From NCBI GenBank assembly GCA_900473175.1, contig UCKM01000008.1, positions 330,893 to 394,892 on the forward strand: DNA of 64,000 bases. The letters run 5' to 3'. Made by a program: the position numbers and the translations under genes. This document shows positions 1 through 8,466 of this stretch, in pieces. A model generated the notes under the pieces. That model was given only the letters and a program-made list of their open reading frames with translations, was not told where the DNA came from and ran no database searches. Numbering within the stretch: position 1 is the first letter of the stretch; every line of letters starts with the position of its first letter. The DNA comes from Hyphomicrobiales bacterium. Its GTDB lineage: Bacteria > Pseudomonadota > Alphaproteobacteria > Rhizobiales > Rhizobiaceae.

Positions 1-16
1 ATCCCAACGCAATGGG

Positions 17-484
17 TTAGAGGACGGCGCTCGCCACATCGGCACTGCGGACGATGCGGTTGACGAAGACGGGAAGGGGTCGTGCTGGTGGTTCGGCTTG
101 CGCCGAGGCCGAGACGAAGGCAGGCCCCGAGGATTTTGCTGCAACCGGCGCCGGCTGGACGGGTACGGCGGAGGGGCGCACGCCATCCTTGAGATCGGTT
201 TTGGCCCGTTCGACCAGGTCGATGGCGCGCGTGATCTCGGAACGGACGCGGTCGGAGTCGCGCAAGCGCGCCTCGAGCCGGACGCTCTCGTCGCGGCAGG
301 TTTCCCGTTCCGCCTGCAGGATGGCGAGCGCCTGCTGCAGATTGGCGGCCGAACTTGCCACCTGGTGCGCCAGGACACGGCTCATCGCGTTGAGGCGGTT
401 GGCCTTGCGCAGCGCGACGAAGAAGACAGCAAGCGAGACGACCGTCAAAGCGATCGAAACGAGATTAGCCAGCGGCAAGCTCAT
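17..484 (-). CDS. Small membrane-anchored flagellar-cluster protein, function unknown
   Basis: The protein has 155 residues. One hydrophobic segment lies near the N-terminus (about residues 5-25), followed by a charged, probably coiled-coil stretch (about 30-100) and an Ala/Pro-rich tail. The ATG at 484 was chosen because it begins just before the hydrophobic segment and overlaps the fliM stop by 20 bases; a longer reading frame upstream lies entirely inside fliM. It is co-transcribed with motA and fliM, which suggests a role at the motor or switch. Rhizobial flagellar clusters often carry a small anchored protein here (I recall DUF6468, not verified). fliN, fliG and flhB would be expected beyond the left edge. 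No enzymatic motif is visible. Confidence 0.65.
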   Translation of the reverse strand: MSLPLANLVSIALTVVSLAVFFVALRKANRLNAMSRVLAHQVASSAANLQQALAILQAERETCRDESVRLEARLRDSDRVRSEITRAIDLVERAKTDLKDGVRPSAVPVQPAPVAAKSSGPAFVSASAQAEPPARPLPVFVNRIVRSADVASAVL

Positions 485-1403
485 CGAGGAGATCCTCTTC
501 TTCGTTGATGGGATCGGTGATCCGGACCGTGAACGCGCTGCCGGCCTTGCCAAGGCGACATTTGTAGAGCGCCTGATGGCCGCTGCGCAGGCGAACCTGA
601 TCGATGGCATCCTTTGGCAAATGGAGGATCTGGCCCGGCTTCAGAAGTGCCAGCTGTTCGAGGGTCATTGAACCCTGTTGCAGGTAGGCTTCGACATCGA
701 TGCGGGCGCGGCTGACTTCGAGCCGCAGCTTCTTTGCCCAGGTCGGATCGGAATGGTGCGCGGGCTGTCGCAACATGCGGGCGATGGCGTCCTGCATCGG
801 CTTGAAGCTTGAGCGCGGCAGAAGGAGCAGGATCTGGCCCGACCGTCCGGCAGCCTTGAGCCCTATCTCGCAGCAGATCATGCGCGTCTCGGTGATGGTA
901 TTGGGTGCAAGGTGCTGAGCCTCAACGAGATCGCCAACCTGGAACAGGGAATCGCTTGCCCCGGAGAACATGTGATCGAGTGACGCGGTCACCTCGGCAA
1001 ATATCTGCCGGGCGATGCTGAGGTCGATCGCAGTCAGCGGCCTTACTGCTCCTCCGGCATCGGCACTGCCGCCCGAACCAAACAAAGCCTCGATGCCGCA
1101 ATCGACGAAATTGCGGTCGGCGGCGAGGACGAGGCGGGAACCCCATTTTGAAACCGGCACCAGGCCAACCAGACCCGACCGGGCGATGGTGCCGGCAATA
1201 TCGTCCTTTTCGAGCGATTGGATGCGAATGAACTCAGCGGCTACCGCGACATCGGTCTGGGCAGCGACCTTGGAGCCGAATGACGCTGCCAGATCCCGGA
1301 ACACGGTCTCTAGTGACTTGAGGTCGTCGACCGACATGCCCGCGGCGCGCAAGATGCTCTCGGCCAGTACGTCAGGGCGCTTGTGCTCGGCTTCGGCGTC
1401 CAT
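465..1403 (-). CDS. fliM: Flagellar motor switch protein FliM
   Basis: FliM is the C-ring component that binds CheY-P and sets rotation direction together with FliG and FliN. The 312-residue product has the central CheC-like region and a C-terminal SpoA domain (about 225-300) with the typical QLALLKPGQILHL and FTVRITDP stretches. The N-terminal CheY-binding segment is poorly conserved, as is usual in rhizobial FliM. The gene lies 7 bases downstream of motA on the same strand and overlaps the next gene by 20 bases, so the three form one operon. The ATG start directly follows the motA stop. Confidence 0.9.
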   Translation of the reverse strand: MDAEAEHKRPDVLAESILRAAGMSVDDLKSLETVFRDLAASFGSKVAAQTDVAVAAEFIRIQSLEKDDIAGTIARSGLVGLVPVSKWGSRLVLAADRNFVDCGIEALFGSGGSADAGGAVRPLTAIDLSIARQIFAEVTASLDHMFSGASDSLFQVGDLVEAQHLAPNTITETRMICCEIGLKAAGRSGQILLLLPRSSFKPMQDAIARMLRQPAHHSDPTWAKKLRLEVSRARIDVEAYLQQGSMTLEQLALLKPGQILHLPKDAIDQVRLRSGHQALYKCRLGKAGSAFTVRITDPINEEEDLLDELAAG

Positions 1404-1410
1404 GATCGTC

Positions 1411-2283
1411 CTACGCCGCCTGTTGCATCGGTGCGGGGGTCAAGGTTTCCTGTTCGACGACATCGATCGACGGGCGGTCGTAGGCGGAAATGGTCTTGCG
1501 GCCATATTCGAGTGCGATCTGCGGCAGGGCGCCGTTCATGTAGGCGAGCAGTGTCTGCTTGACGATCATGTAAAGGCGGTTCTGCTTCTCGCGGGTTGTC
1601 TTGATTTTGGTGGCGATCGGACCGACGACGCCATAGGAAAGGAAGATACCGGCGAACGTGCCGACAAGCGCAGCGCCGATGAGGTGCCCGAGGATTTCGG
1701 GCGATTCATTGAGTGCGCCCATGGCCTTGATGACGCCAAGCACGGCAGCGACGATGCCGAGCGCAGGAAGACCCTCGGAGACGCTGACCATGGCATTATA
1801 GGGCTTCAGCTTGTCGCGGGAGATCGTGTGAAGCTCCTCGTCCATCAACGCCTCGATCTCGTGCGAGCGTGCGTTGCCGATGATGATGAGCCGGCAATAG
1901 TCGCAAATGAAATGCGTCAGGTCATGGTTCCTGAGCACGCTCGGGAAGGTCTGGAAGATCGGCGATTCCGTCGGATTGTCGATATGGACTTCGACCTCGT
2001 TGCGCGATTTCGCGCGCAGCTCGCGCATCAGGGCGTAGAGAACGCCGAGAACATCGAGATAGTCTCGCTGTTTCGGAATCTTGTTGGTGAAGGCTTCCAT
2101 GCAGGCCCGGCCGGTGTCCTTGACCGCCGAGAATGGGTTGGCGACAAGAAACGTACCGAAAGCCGACCCGCCGATGATGACAAATTCCCATGGCTGCATG
2201 AGAACGGCAACGTGGCCACCCATGGCGATAAAACCGCCAAGGAGACACCCCATCGTCACGACCAGTCCAACAAGAATACCCAA
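1411..2283 (-). CDS. motA: Flagellar stator protein MotA
   Basis: MotA is the cytoplasmic-membrane stator subunit that forms the proton channel with MotB and pushes on FliG. Four hydrophobic segments are visible (about residues 1-20, 30-50, 165-190, 195-220), as is the cytoplasmic loop between segments 2 and 3 ([10 protein letters not shown] to [11 protein letters not shown]). I place the start at the TTG at 2283, which has AGGAG at ideal distance and gives 290 residues, close to other rhizobial MotA proteins. A GTG at 2298 in the same frame is the alternative. MotA is intact although its partner motB is missing from the window (see the fliH/motC junction). A candidate flagellar promoter motif ends 36 bases before the start. 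Confidence 0.92.
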   Translation of the reverse strand: MGILVGLVVTMGCLLGGFIAMGGHVAVLMQPWEFVIIGGSAFGTFLVANPFSAVKDTGRACMEAFTNKIPKQRDYLDVLGVLYALMRELRAKSRNEVEVHIDNPTESPIFQTFPSVLRNHDLTHFICDYCRLIIIGNARSHEIEALMDEELHTISRDKLKPYNAMVSVSEGLPALGIVAAVLGVIKAMGALNESPEILGHLIGAALVGTFAGIFLSYGVVGPIATKIKTTREKQNRLYMIVKQTLLAYMNGALPQIALEYGRKTISAYDRPSIDVVEQETLTPAPMQQAA

Positions 2284-2319
2284 GACGCTCTCCTGCACAT
2301 TTGCCAGCAGGCGGAGAAC

Positions 2320-2337
2320 TATCAGGTGCGGCTTGTG
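2320..2337 (-). promoter_or_regulatory. Candidate flagellar promoter motif upstream of motA
   Basis: On the minus strand the site reads CACAAG, ten bases, TAG. It matches the CRYAAG-N10-TA pattern found before flgB, fliF, flgE, flhA and the rod-binding gene. Its first base is 54 nt before the preferred TTG start of motA. The role is inferred from position and recurrence only. Confidence 0.45.
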
Positions 2338-2447
2338 TGAACCTTGCAGAAAATGGTCTTCTGCGTCGCGAGCAGGAATTTGTCCCGACAGCTTCAGGCA
2401 AGCTTGATTTGAGACACATGCGCCAAACGCTTCGGGAAAGGCGCATC

Positions 2448-3230
2448 ATGATCAATACTATGACGAGCTATCGCTTGATCGCGGCGGATCTGCCGCGCTC
2501 GCTTGCCCGGGTCTCCAAGGAACCGCTGGTGCAGCGCGACACCGACTACTACCTGAACAACATCAAGAATGTGAAATCAGTCGATGATTTCATGAAGGAT
2601 ACGCGGCTCTACAATTATGCACTGAAGGCCTTCGGCCTCAGTGACATGGCCTATGCCAAGGCCTTCATCCGCAAGGTGCTGACGGAAGGCATCGAGGATG
2701 CGGGCAGCTTTGCCAACAAGCTGACCGATACGAAGTACAAGGAACTGGCAACTGCTTTCAATTTTGTAAAGTATGGCGACAAGGCAACGAGCCAATCCGA
2801 TGCCCTGCAGCCGATCGTCGACAAATATGTGCGTCAGACACTCGAGGTCGAGACAGGCCAGCAAAATGAGGGTGTGCGCCTCGCCCTCTATTTCGCCCGC
2901 AAGGCGCCGACGATTACCAGCGCCTATCAGATCCTTGGCGACAAGGCGCTCCTGCAGGTATTTCAGACCACATTCTCCATTCCGGCGCAGACGTCCAACA
3001 TGGATATCGACCGGCAGGCCAAGATGGTCGAGGACAAGCTAAATCTGAAGGACCTGCAAGACCCGGCAAAGCTCGACAAGCTGATTACCCGGTTCACTGC
3101 CATGTACGAGATGAACAACCCTTCCACGGCGACGAGCATTCCCTCGATGCTGATCGGCGGAACCGCGACGATCGGTATTGCGGACAGCATCCTGACAACT
3201 CTGCAATCGTTCAAGCTCGGAGGCCGCTGA
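2448..3230 (+). CDS. DUF1217 flagellar-cluster protein
   Basis: The 260-residue soluble protein starts with a polar segment (NTMTSYRLIAADL) and is largely helical. It contains repeats of the type YALKAFGL, YKELATAFNF and YQILGDKALL, which characterise DUF1217 proteins. These are found almost only in alphaproteobacterial flagellar clusters and sometimes carry several copies of the unit. The ATG at 2448 was preferred over a longer frame beginning at 2301, because the extension overlaps the motA promoter region and reads as non-protein sequence. The stop overlaps the flgF start (TGATG), so translation is coupled. The function is unknown; co-expression with rod genes suggests a role in export or assembly. 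A weaker variant of the flagellar promoter motif (GGCAAGCTT) lies 51 nt before the start. Confidence 0.8.
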   Translation: MINTMTSYRLIAADLPRSLARVSKEPLVQRDTDYYLNNIKNVKSVDDFMKDTRLYNYALKAFGLSDMAYAKAFIRKVLTEGIEDAGSFANKLTDTKYKELATAFNFVKYGDKATSQSDALQPIVDKYVRQTLEVETGQQNEGVRLALYFARKAPTITSAYQILGDKALLQVFQTTFSIPAQTSNMDIDRQAKMVEDKLNLKDLQDPAKLDKLITRFTAMYEMNNPSTATSIPSMLIGGTATIGIADSILTTLQSFKLGGR

Positions 3231-3952
3231 TGGAAAACTCGATCTATGTGGGGTTGTCGTCGCAGATTTCGCTGGAACGCCGTCTCGATGCGCTTGCACA
3301 CAATGTAGCGAACATGTCCACGCCGGGCTTTCGCGCGACGGGCATGAAGTTCGACGTCATGGTATCGAAAGCGGCCGAGGAGTCGAGCTTTGTCAGCGCC
3401 GGTGAAAGCTTCATCAAGACCGAAGCCGGCCCGATCACACAGACGGGCAATCCGCTTGATGTGGCGGCGAAGGGCAATGTGTGGTTTTCGCTGCAATCCC
3501 CGGCGGGCCAAGTCTTTACCAGGGATGGACGCATGCAGATGTCGACCACCGGAGAACTTCGTTCGGTCAAGGGCTATCCGATTCTCGATGCAGGCGGGCA
3601 ACCATTGACGATCGATCCCGATGGCGGACCGCCGCAGATTTCATCGAGCGGCGCGGTCTATCAGAACGGCCGCCAACTCGGAGCGATCGGACTTTTCACC
3701 ATCGATCCGAACGCAAAGCTGACCTATTTCGATAACTCTGCCGTCATTCCGAGCGTCGCCGCGCAGCCGGCGCTGGACAATCCCGATGCCGGCGTCATTC
3801 AGGGAGCAATCGAAGGCTCGAATGTCGATGCTATCAGTGAAATGACGCGGTTGATGAGCGTTACCCGCGCATTCGAGCGTGTCGATGCGCTGCTCCGAGG
3901 TAACGAGAACACCTTCAGGGACGCGGTCAAGACGCTTGGATCGACCACGTGA
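3230..3952 (+). CDS. flgF: Flagellar proximal rod protein FlgF
   Basis: FlgF is a proximal rod subunit exported by the flagellar type III system. The 240-residue product begins with the rod/hook motif (SLERRLDALAHNVANMSTPGF, residues 12-32) and ends with the matching C-terminal helix (AISEMTRLMSVTRAFERVDALL). The centre carries the typical TGNPLDVAAKGNVWFSL and TRDGRMQM strands. Length is normal. It is coupled to the DUF1217 gene by a one-base overlap, and fliI follows almost directly. Confidence 0.9.
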   Translation: MENSIYVGLSSQISLERRLDALAHNVANMSTPGFRATGMKFDVMVSKAAEESSFVSAGESFIKTEAGPITQTGNPLDVAAKGNVWFSLQSPAGQVFTRDGRMQMSTTGELRSVKGYPILDAGGQPLTIDPDGGPPQISSSGAVYQNGRQLGAIGLFTIDPNAKLTYFDNSAVIPSVAAQPALDNPDAGVIQGAIEGSNVDAISEMTRLMSVTRAFERVDALLRGNENTFRDAVKTLGSTT

Positions 3953-3986
3953 GTTGGCGCCGCTCAATCCCTTGGCGCGCGGGCAG

Positions 3987-5363
3987 ATGATGCGGGCGGT
4001 TGAAGACGCCTTGCAGAGCATGAGCGCGAGAACGGGCAGCCTCGACGCGCTGGCTCGGCTCCTGTCGCAGGCGACGCAGCAGCGCGCCGTCGCCGTGGGC
4101 GGTTATGTCAATGAAGTATCCCGCTCGGCCATCGGTGTGCGCGGAATCTCGAACAAGGCGCAGCTTGGCGACATGGTGATGATCCGCTGCGATGACCGGC
4201 TTCAGCCAGCCGAGGTCGTCAGACTCGAGCAGACGCGCGTGCTGGTCAAACCCTTTGACGACCGCGTCATGCCACCCCTTGGAACGCCGGTTTTCCCGGA
4301 AGGACCATTTCGCATTGCGCCGTCACCGCAATGGAAGGGCAGGGTTATCGATGCTCTCGGCCAGCCCCTTGACGACAAGGGACTTCTACCGGCTGGCGCG
4401 CAGGCGATAGCAGTGGACTGCCCGGCGCCGCTGGCGATGAACCGCAGCAGGGTCGAAAAGGGGCTGCGTTGCGGCGTCAACGTGGTCGATGTTTTCGTAC
4501 CGATATGCTTCGGTCAACGTATGGGCATCTTTGCGGGGTCGGGTGTCGGCAAGTCGACGCTCCTCGCCATGATGACTAAGGCTGCCGATTTCGACACGGT
4601 CGTGCTGGCGCTGACCGGTGAGCGCGGGCGCGAAGTGCGCGACATGCTTGAAGACACGATGGCAGGCAAGCTTGAAAAAACCATTGCTGTTATCGCGACC
4701 GGTGACGAGAGCCCGATGATGCGGCGCCTGGCGCCGAATACGGCGACCGCGATTGCCGAATATTTCCGCGATCGCGGCGACAATGTTCTGCTCATCGTCG
4801 ATTCGATCACGCGATTTGCCCACGCTGCGCGCGAAATCGCCATCGCGGCGGGCGAGCCGCCGGTATCGCGCGGCTATCCCCCGAGCGTTTTCAGCCAGCT
4901 GCCGCGTCTTCTTGAGCGGGCCGGTCCCGGACGGGTCGGCGAGGGGACGATCACTGGCATCTACGCTGTTCTTGTCGATGGCGACGACCACAATGATCCG
5001 GTGTCGGATGCGATCCGCGGCACACTGGACGGACATATCGTGCTCGACCGTGGCATCGCCGCCCAGGGACGGTTTCCCGCTGTCGATATCCTTGGCTCGA
5101 TTTCGCGTCTTGCCCAGCACAACTGGACTCCGGAGCAGGCCAAGCTTGCGACGAGCCTGCGTGGTCTGGTTTCGCGCTTCGAGGAGACCCGGGATCTGCG
5201 GATGATCGGCGCCTATCAGGCGGGCAGCGATCCACTCATCGATCAGGCGGTCAATCTTGTCCCGCGTATCTATGGGGCCATGCAGCAGACACCGACTTCC
5301 CCGCCGTCGCTCGATCCCTACAGCGATCTTGCAATGGCACTCAGGCCAAAGGAGGCATCATGA
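3987..5363 (+). CDS. fliI: Flagellum-specific ATPase FliI
   Basis: FliI is the ATPase of the flagellar type III export apparatus and forms a hexamer related to the F1 beta subunit. Visible are the Walker A motif (GSGVGKST, about residue 180), the Walker B strand (VLLIVDSITRFAHAAREIA) and the strongly conserved PPVSRGYPPSVFSQLPRLLER block. The product has about 458 residues from the ATG at 3987. The start is uncertain: a TTG at 3954, two bases after the flgF stop, and a second ATG at 3990 are also in frame and none has a strong ribosome site. The stop overlaps the next gene (ATGA). Its usual regulator, FliH, is truncated elsewhere in this window. Confidence 0.9.
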   Translation: MMRAVEDALQSMSARTGSLDALARLLSQATQQRAVAVGGYVNEVSRSAIGVRGISNKAQLGDMVMIRCDDRLQPAEVVRLEQTRVLVKPFDDRVMPPLGTPVFPEGPFRIAPSPQWKGRVIDALGQPLDDKGLLPAGAQAIAVDCPAPLAMNRSRVEKGLRCGVNVVDVFVPICFGQRMGIFAGSGVGKSTLLAMMTKAADFDTVVLALTGERGREVRDMLEDTMAGKLEKTIAVIATGDESPMMRRLAPNTATAIAEYFRDRGDNVLLIVDSITRFAHAAREIAIAAGEPPVSRGYPPSVFSQLPRLLERAGPGRVGEGTITGIYAVLVDGDDHNDPVSDAIRGTLDGHIVLDRGIAAQGRFPAVDILGSISRLAQHNWTPEQAKLATSLRGLVSRFEETRDLRMIGAYQAGSDPLIDQAVNLVPRIYGAMQQTPTSPPSLDPYSDLAMALRPKEAS

Positions 5364-5929
5364 CCCGGCGAGAGGCAGGCGTTAAATCCGTCAGGACAGA
5401 GACGAGCGAGCCTGTCGTGGCGCGCACACGCGACAAGCGCTTCGACGGCTATCTCAAAGGCGCCGGATTCGTGCTTGCGACTATCTGCGCCGTGCTGCCG
5501 TTCGTCATGTATTACGACTTTCTCGATGCTCGGCCGAAACCGCAGGCCTCGGGCAAGGAAGTGCGCGATCCTCTCAATCGGACCAACCAAAAAGTCGTGC
5601 GCGAGACCCATGGCAGACAGTCCGGGTCAGGAAAGCCGGACGAAGATCTGGATACGATGACCACGGCGACGACATCGGAGCTGACAGGAGATCGGCTCGC
5701 GCGTATCGAAGAAGCGAGCAAACAGCCGTTTCCCGGCAAGCCGGTGTTCTTGCTGCGCGAAGTCGTCGGGGGCCTCGTGATGATCGAAGACGAAAGCGGT
5801 TACTGGTTCGTCGAAAAGGGTTCGCCCTTGCCTGATGGAAGCACCCTCGTTGCCATCGAACGCGCTAGCAATGGCAGCGGCTGGTCGATCAAGACTTCCG
5901 ATGGAGAGGTCATTGCGCGAACCAATTGA
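5360..5929 (+). CDS. Unknown single-pass membrane protein coupled to fliI
   Basis: The 189-residue protein has a basic N-terminus, one transmembrane segment (about residues 35-53, GFVLATICAVLPFVMYY), a polar linker (about 55-115) and a small C-terminal domain (about 125-186, with PVFLLREVVGGLVMIEDESG). The topology suggests N-inside with the C-terminal domain in the periplasm. It starts inside the fliI stop (ATGA overlap). The C-terminal strands resemble small SH3-like periplasmic folds, but I do not recognise a named family. A role in export-gate or basal-body assembly is inferred from context only. Confidence 0.65.
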   Translation: MTRREAGVKSVRTETSEPVVARTRDKRFDGYLKGAGFVLATICAVLPFVMYYDFLDARPKPQASGKEVRDPLNRTNQKVVRETHGRQSGSGKPDEDLDTMTTATTSELTGDRLARIEEASKQPFPGKPVFLLREVVGGLVMIEDESGYWFVEKGSPLPDGSTLVAIERASNGSGWSIKTSDGEVIARTN

Positions 5930-5978
5930 CTCGCGCGGCCAACTTAAGTTCTGAAGCGGATCAACGCCGCAAGTCTCA

Positions 5979-5996
5979 CGCAAGTTTGGCCAGATA
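5979..5996 (+). promoter_or_regulatory. Candidate flagellar promoter motif upstream of flgB
   Basis: The site reads CGCAAG, TTTGGCCAGA, TA. It fits the CRYAAG-N10-TA pattern shared by six flagellar units and begins 59 nt before the flgB start. The 108-base gap before flgB is the only sizeable gap in this half of the cluster, consistent with a new promoter. Confidence 0.5.
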
Positions 5997-6037
5997 GGTT
6001 AAGGCCGGATTAATGGCTCAGACGTGCGAGGGAAGAC

Positions 6038-6418
6038 ATGCAGGGTATCCATCTGTTCGATCTGGCGTCGCGTCAGGCCGAGTGGCTTTCTGTGAGGCAG
6101 GCAGCCGTCGCGGGAAACGTGGCCAACGCTAACACGCCGGGTTTCAAGGCGCGCGATGTGGAGCCGTTCAAGGACGTGTTGGAACAGACGCAGCTGACCA
6201 TGGCTGCAACCAATCCGAAACATCTCGAGATCGATGCATCGGGCATTGCGGCGACTGCGCTGCGCAAGGATGCGGTGACCGAACAGAACCATTCGAAAAA
6301 CACCGTCAGCCTCGAGGGTGAGATGGTGAAGTCCGGAGAGATAAATCGCCAGTTCGCGCTGAACACCAGCATCGTGAAGGCTTTTCACCGCATGATGCTT
6401 TCAGCGGTAAAGGGCTAA
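6038..6418 (+). CDS. flgB: Flagellar rod protein FlgB
   Basis: FlgB is a proximal rod subunit. The 126-residue product shows the rod N-terminal motif ([23 protein letters not shown], about 21-43) and a C-terminal helix ([20 protein letters not shown]). The start has a GAGGGA ribosome site. It is the first gene of a run of closely spaced genes ending with fliP. Confidence 0.9.
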   Translation: MQGIHLFDLASRQAEWLSVRQAAVAGNVANANTPGFKARDVEPFKDVLEQTQLTMAATNPKHLEIDASGIAATALRKDAVTEQNHSKNTVSLEGEMVKSGEINRQFALNTSIVKAFHRMMLSAVKG

Positions 6419-6422
6419 GCGC

Positions 6423-6842
6423 ATGTCGGATCCGCTCCAAGCCGCCCTCAAGGTCGCCGCATCAGGCCTCAATGCCCAATCGACACGTTTGCGCATCGTC
6501 TCTGAAAATCTCGCCAATGCACAGTCGACCGGAAAGACTGCCGGTAGCGATCCCTACCGGCGCAAGACCGTTTCGTTTGCGACCGAGCTTGATCGCAATA
6601 CCGGCGTTGAGACCGTGCGCATCGCCGAAGTCGGCAAGGATACGTCTGCCTTCGTTGAAGAATATGACCCGAGCCATCCGGCCGCCGATTCCAAGGGCTA
6701 TGTGAAATACCCGAATGTCAGCATGGTCGTTGAAATGGCGGACATGCGCGAAGCAAACCGCTCCTATGAAGCCAATCTCCAGGTGGTCAAGCAAGCACGC
6801 GAACTGATCGCCATGACCGTCGACCTTTTGAGGAATTCCTGA
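6423..6842 (+). CDS. flgC: Flagellar rod protein FlgC
   Basis: FlgC is a proximal rod subunit. The 139-residue product contains the family N-terminal motif ([28 protein letters not shown], residues 9-36, read in two parts) and the C-terminal segment [24 protein letters not shown]. It begins four bases after flgB, and its stop overlaps the fliE start (TGATG). Confidence 0.92.
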   Translation: MSDPLQAALKVAASGLNAQSTRLRIVSENLANAQSTGKTAGSDPYRRKTVSFATELDRNTGVETVRIAEVGKDTSAFVEEYDPSHPAADSKGYVKYPNVSMVVEMADMREANRSYEANLQVVKQARELIAMTVDLLRNS

Positions 6843-7174
6843 TGATCGATCAACTTCTCAGTGTTTCCACCCGCAACGCCCTATCGAAACTGTCGGAGAC
6901 GGTGAACCAGGGCACGGGCGCGACGGGCGCGGCAAATCCCGCCGCCAGCGCCGGGCAACCTTCCTTCGATAATGTCCTGTCGCAGCTGGCGGGATCGGTG
7001 AGCGGCAAGCTCGAAAATGCCGAGTCGGTCTCGATGAAAAGCATGACGGGCGACGTGCCGACCCGTGATGTCGTCAACGCGGTCATGGACGCCGAACAGT
7101 CACTGCAAACGGCGATCGCCATCCGCGACAAGATCGTCCAGGCCTATCTCGAAATCAGCCGCATGCCGATTTAA
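6842..7174 (+). CDS. fliE: Flagellar hook-basal body protein FliE
   Basis: FliE joins the MS ring to the rod and is needed for export of rod and hook proteins. The 110-residue product has the conserved C-terminal half ([30 protein letters not shown], split here by position 78-107) with the typical final RMPI. It is translationally coupled to flgC. Confidence 0.9.
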   Translation: MIDQLLSVSTRNALSKLSETVNQGTGATGAANPAASAGQPSFDNVLSQLAGSVSGKLENAESVSMKSMTGDVPTRDVVNAVMDAEQSLQTAIAIRDKIVQAYLEISRMPI

Positions 7175-7183
7175 GGAACCTCA

Positions 7184-7975
7184 ATGAAAGCGCTCACCAT
7201 CGCTGCCACCGGCATGAATGCCCAGCAGCTCAATCTGGAAGTGATTGCCAACAACATCGCCAATATCAACACGACCGGTTACAAGCGCGCCAAGGCCGAG
7301 TTCTCCGATCTGCTGTATCAGGCTGAACGCAGCGCCGGCGTGCCGAACGCCGCGAACCAGAGCGTCATTCCGGAGGGCGCGATGGTCGGCCTCGGCGTGC
7401 AGACCGCTGCCGTGCGCAACCTGCACATTCAGGGCGCGCTCAGTCAGACCGGCAATCCGTTCGATGTGGCCATGGTCGGCCGCGGCTGGTTCCAGATCCA
7501 GAACGCAGCCGGCGAGACGCTCTACAGCCGCGCCGGTGCATTCAACACCAACGATACCGGTCAGCTGGTTACACTCGACGGGAATCAGGTCGAACCAAAT
7601 ATCGTCGTTCCGACGGATGCGGTCGAAGTCAAGATCACCGAAACCGGTCAGGTCTTCGCCAAGATGGCGAACCAGACGCAGCTCGTTAATCTCGGCCAGC
7701 TGCAGATCGCCAACTTCGCCAACGAGGCCGGGCTGGAACCCCTCGGTGACAATCTCTTCCGCCAGACCGACGCCTCCGGCGATGCTGTGGTGGGCGTTCC
7801 GGGTGATCCGGGATTCGGCACGTTGAAGCAGGGATATCTCGAAAGTTCCAACGTGGATCCGGTCAAGGAAATCACCGACCTGATCACGGCGCAGCGCGCC
7901 TATGAAATGAACTCGAAGGTCATCCAGGCCGCCGATGAAATGGCATCGGTCGTTTCGAAGAATCTCGGCGGCTGA
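7184..7975 (+). CDS. flgG: Flagellar distal rod protein FlgG
   Basis: FlgG builds the distal rod. The 263-residue product carries [20 protein letters not shown] near the N-terminus, the [13 protein letters not shown] strand region and the [22 protein letters not shown]-terminal motif (ends near residue 250). All are diagnostic of FlgG rather than FlgF. The ribosome site is GGAA, and the gene starts nine bases after fliE. Confidence 0.94.
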   Translation: MKALTIAATGMNAQQLNLEVIANNIANINTTGYKRAKAEFSDLLYQAERSAGVPNAANQSVIPEGAMVGLGVQTAAVRNLHIQGALSQTGNPFDVAMVGRGWFQIQNAAGETLYSRAGAFNTNDTGQLVTLDGNQVEPNIVVPTDAVEVKITETGQVFAKMANQTQLVNLGQLQIANFANEAGLEPLGDNLFRQTDASGDAVVGVPGDPGFGTLKQGYLESSNVDPVKEITDLITAQRAYEMNSKVIQAADEMASVVSKNLGG

Positions 7976-7983
7976 GGATCATC

Positions 7984-8466
7984 ATGACGGCAGCACGACG
8001 CATGGCTAAACGGGTTGTTCGCATCATTGCGCTTGGCGCAGGCGCGGCGCTCGTTGCATTTTCCGCCCAGGCGGATCGCATCGCCTTCATCGTGCCTTCG
8101 CAGATCATCTATCCCGGCCAGACGATCGGCAGTGGCGGTCTTCAGGAAAAGACATTCACGATCAAGGCGAGTGCCGCCGGAAATTATGTGCTCTCCACGC
8201 AGCAGCTTGTTGGCAAGGTTGCGCGCAGGACCCTCTTGCCGGGCCAGCCCATTCTTGTCACGGCGGTCAACGAACCGGATCTGATCCAGCGCGGTGTGCC
8301 CGTCGCTCTGGTTTACAACAGCGATACGCTGGTCATCACGGCCAAGGGCATACCGATGGAGCCCGGCCACGCTGGCGATTTCATCAAGGTGCGCAATCTT
8401 GACAGCGGAATTATCGTTTCGGGAACAGTTCTCGCCGACGGCACAATACAGGTCGGGATGCAATGA
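7984..8466 (+). CDS. flgA: P-ring assembly chaperone FlgA
   Basis: FlgA is a periplasmic chaperone for P-ring (FlgI) assembly. The 160-residue product starts with a basic signal peptide (cleavage probable after about residue 30, AFSAQA) and has an SAF-type domain (ARRTLLPGQPILVTAV) and the C-terminal GDFIKVRNLDSGIIVSGTV. This is the short form usual in alphaproteobacteria. It overlaps flgI by ATGA, matching its job as FlgI chaperone. Confidence 0.9.
   Translation: MTAARRMAKRVVRIIALGAGAALVAFSAQADRIAFIVPSQIIYPGQTIGSGGLQEKTFTIKASAAGNYVLSTQQLVGKVARRTLLPGQPILVTAVNEPDLIQRGVPVALVYNSDTLVITAKGIPMEPGHAGDFIKVRNLDSGIIVSGTVLADGTIQVGMQ

Noticed and set aside
1015-2340. 441-residue plus-strand frame over motA and fliM
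   Set aside because: It is antisense to two certain genes, with no start signal or family motif.
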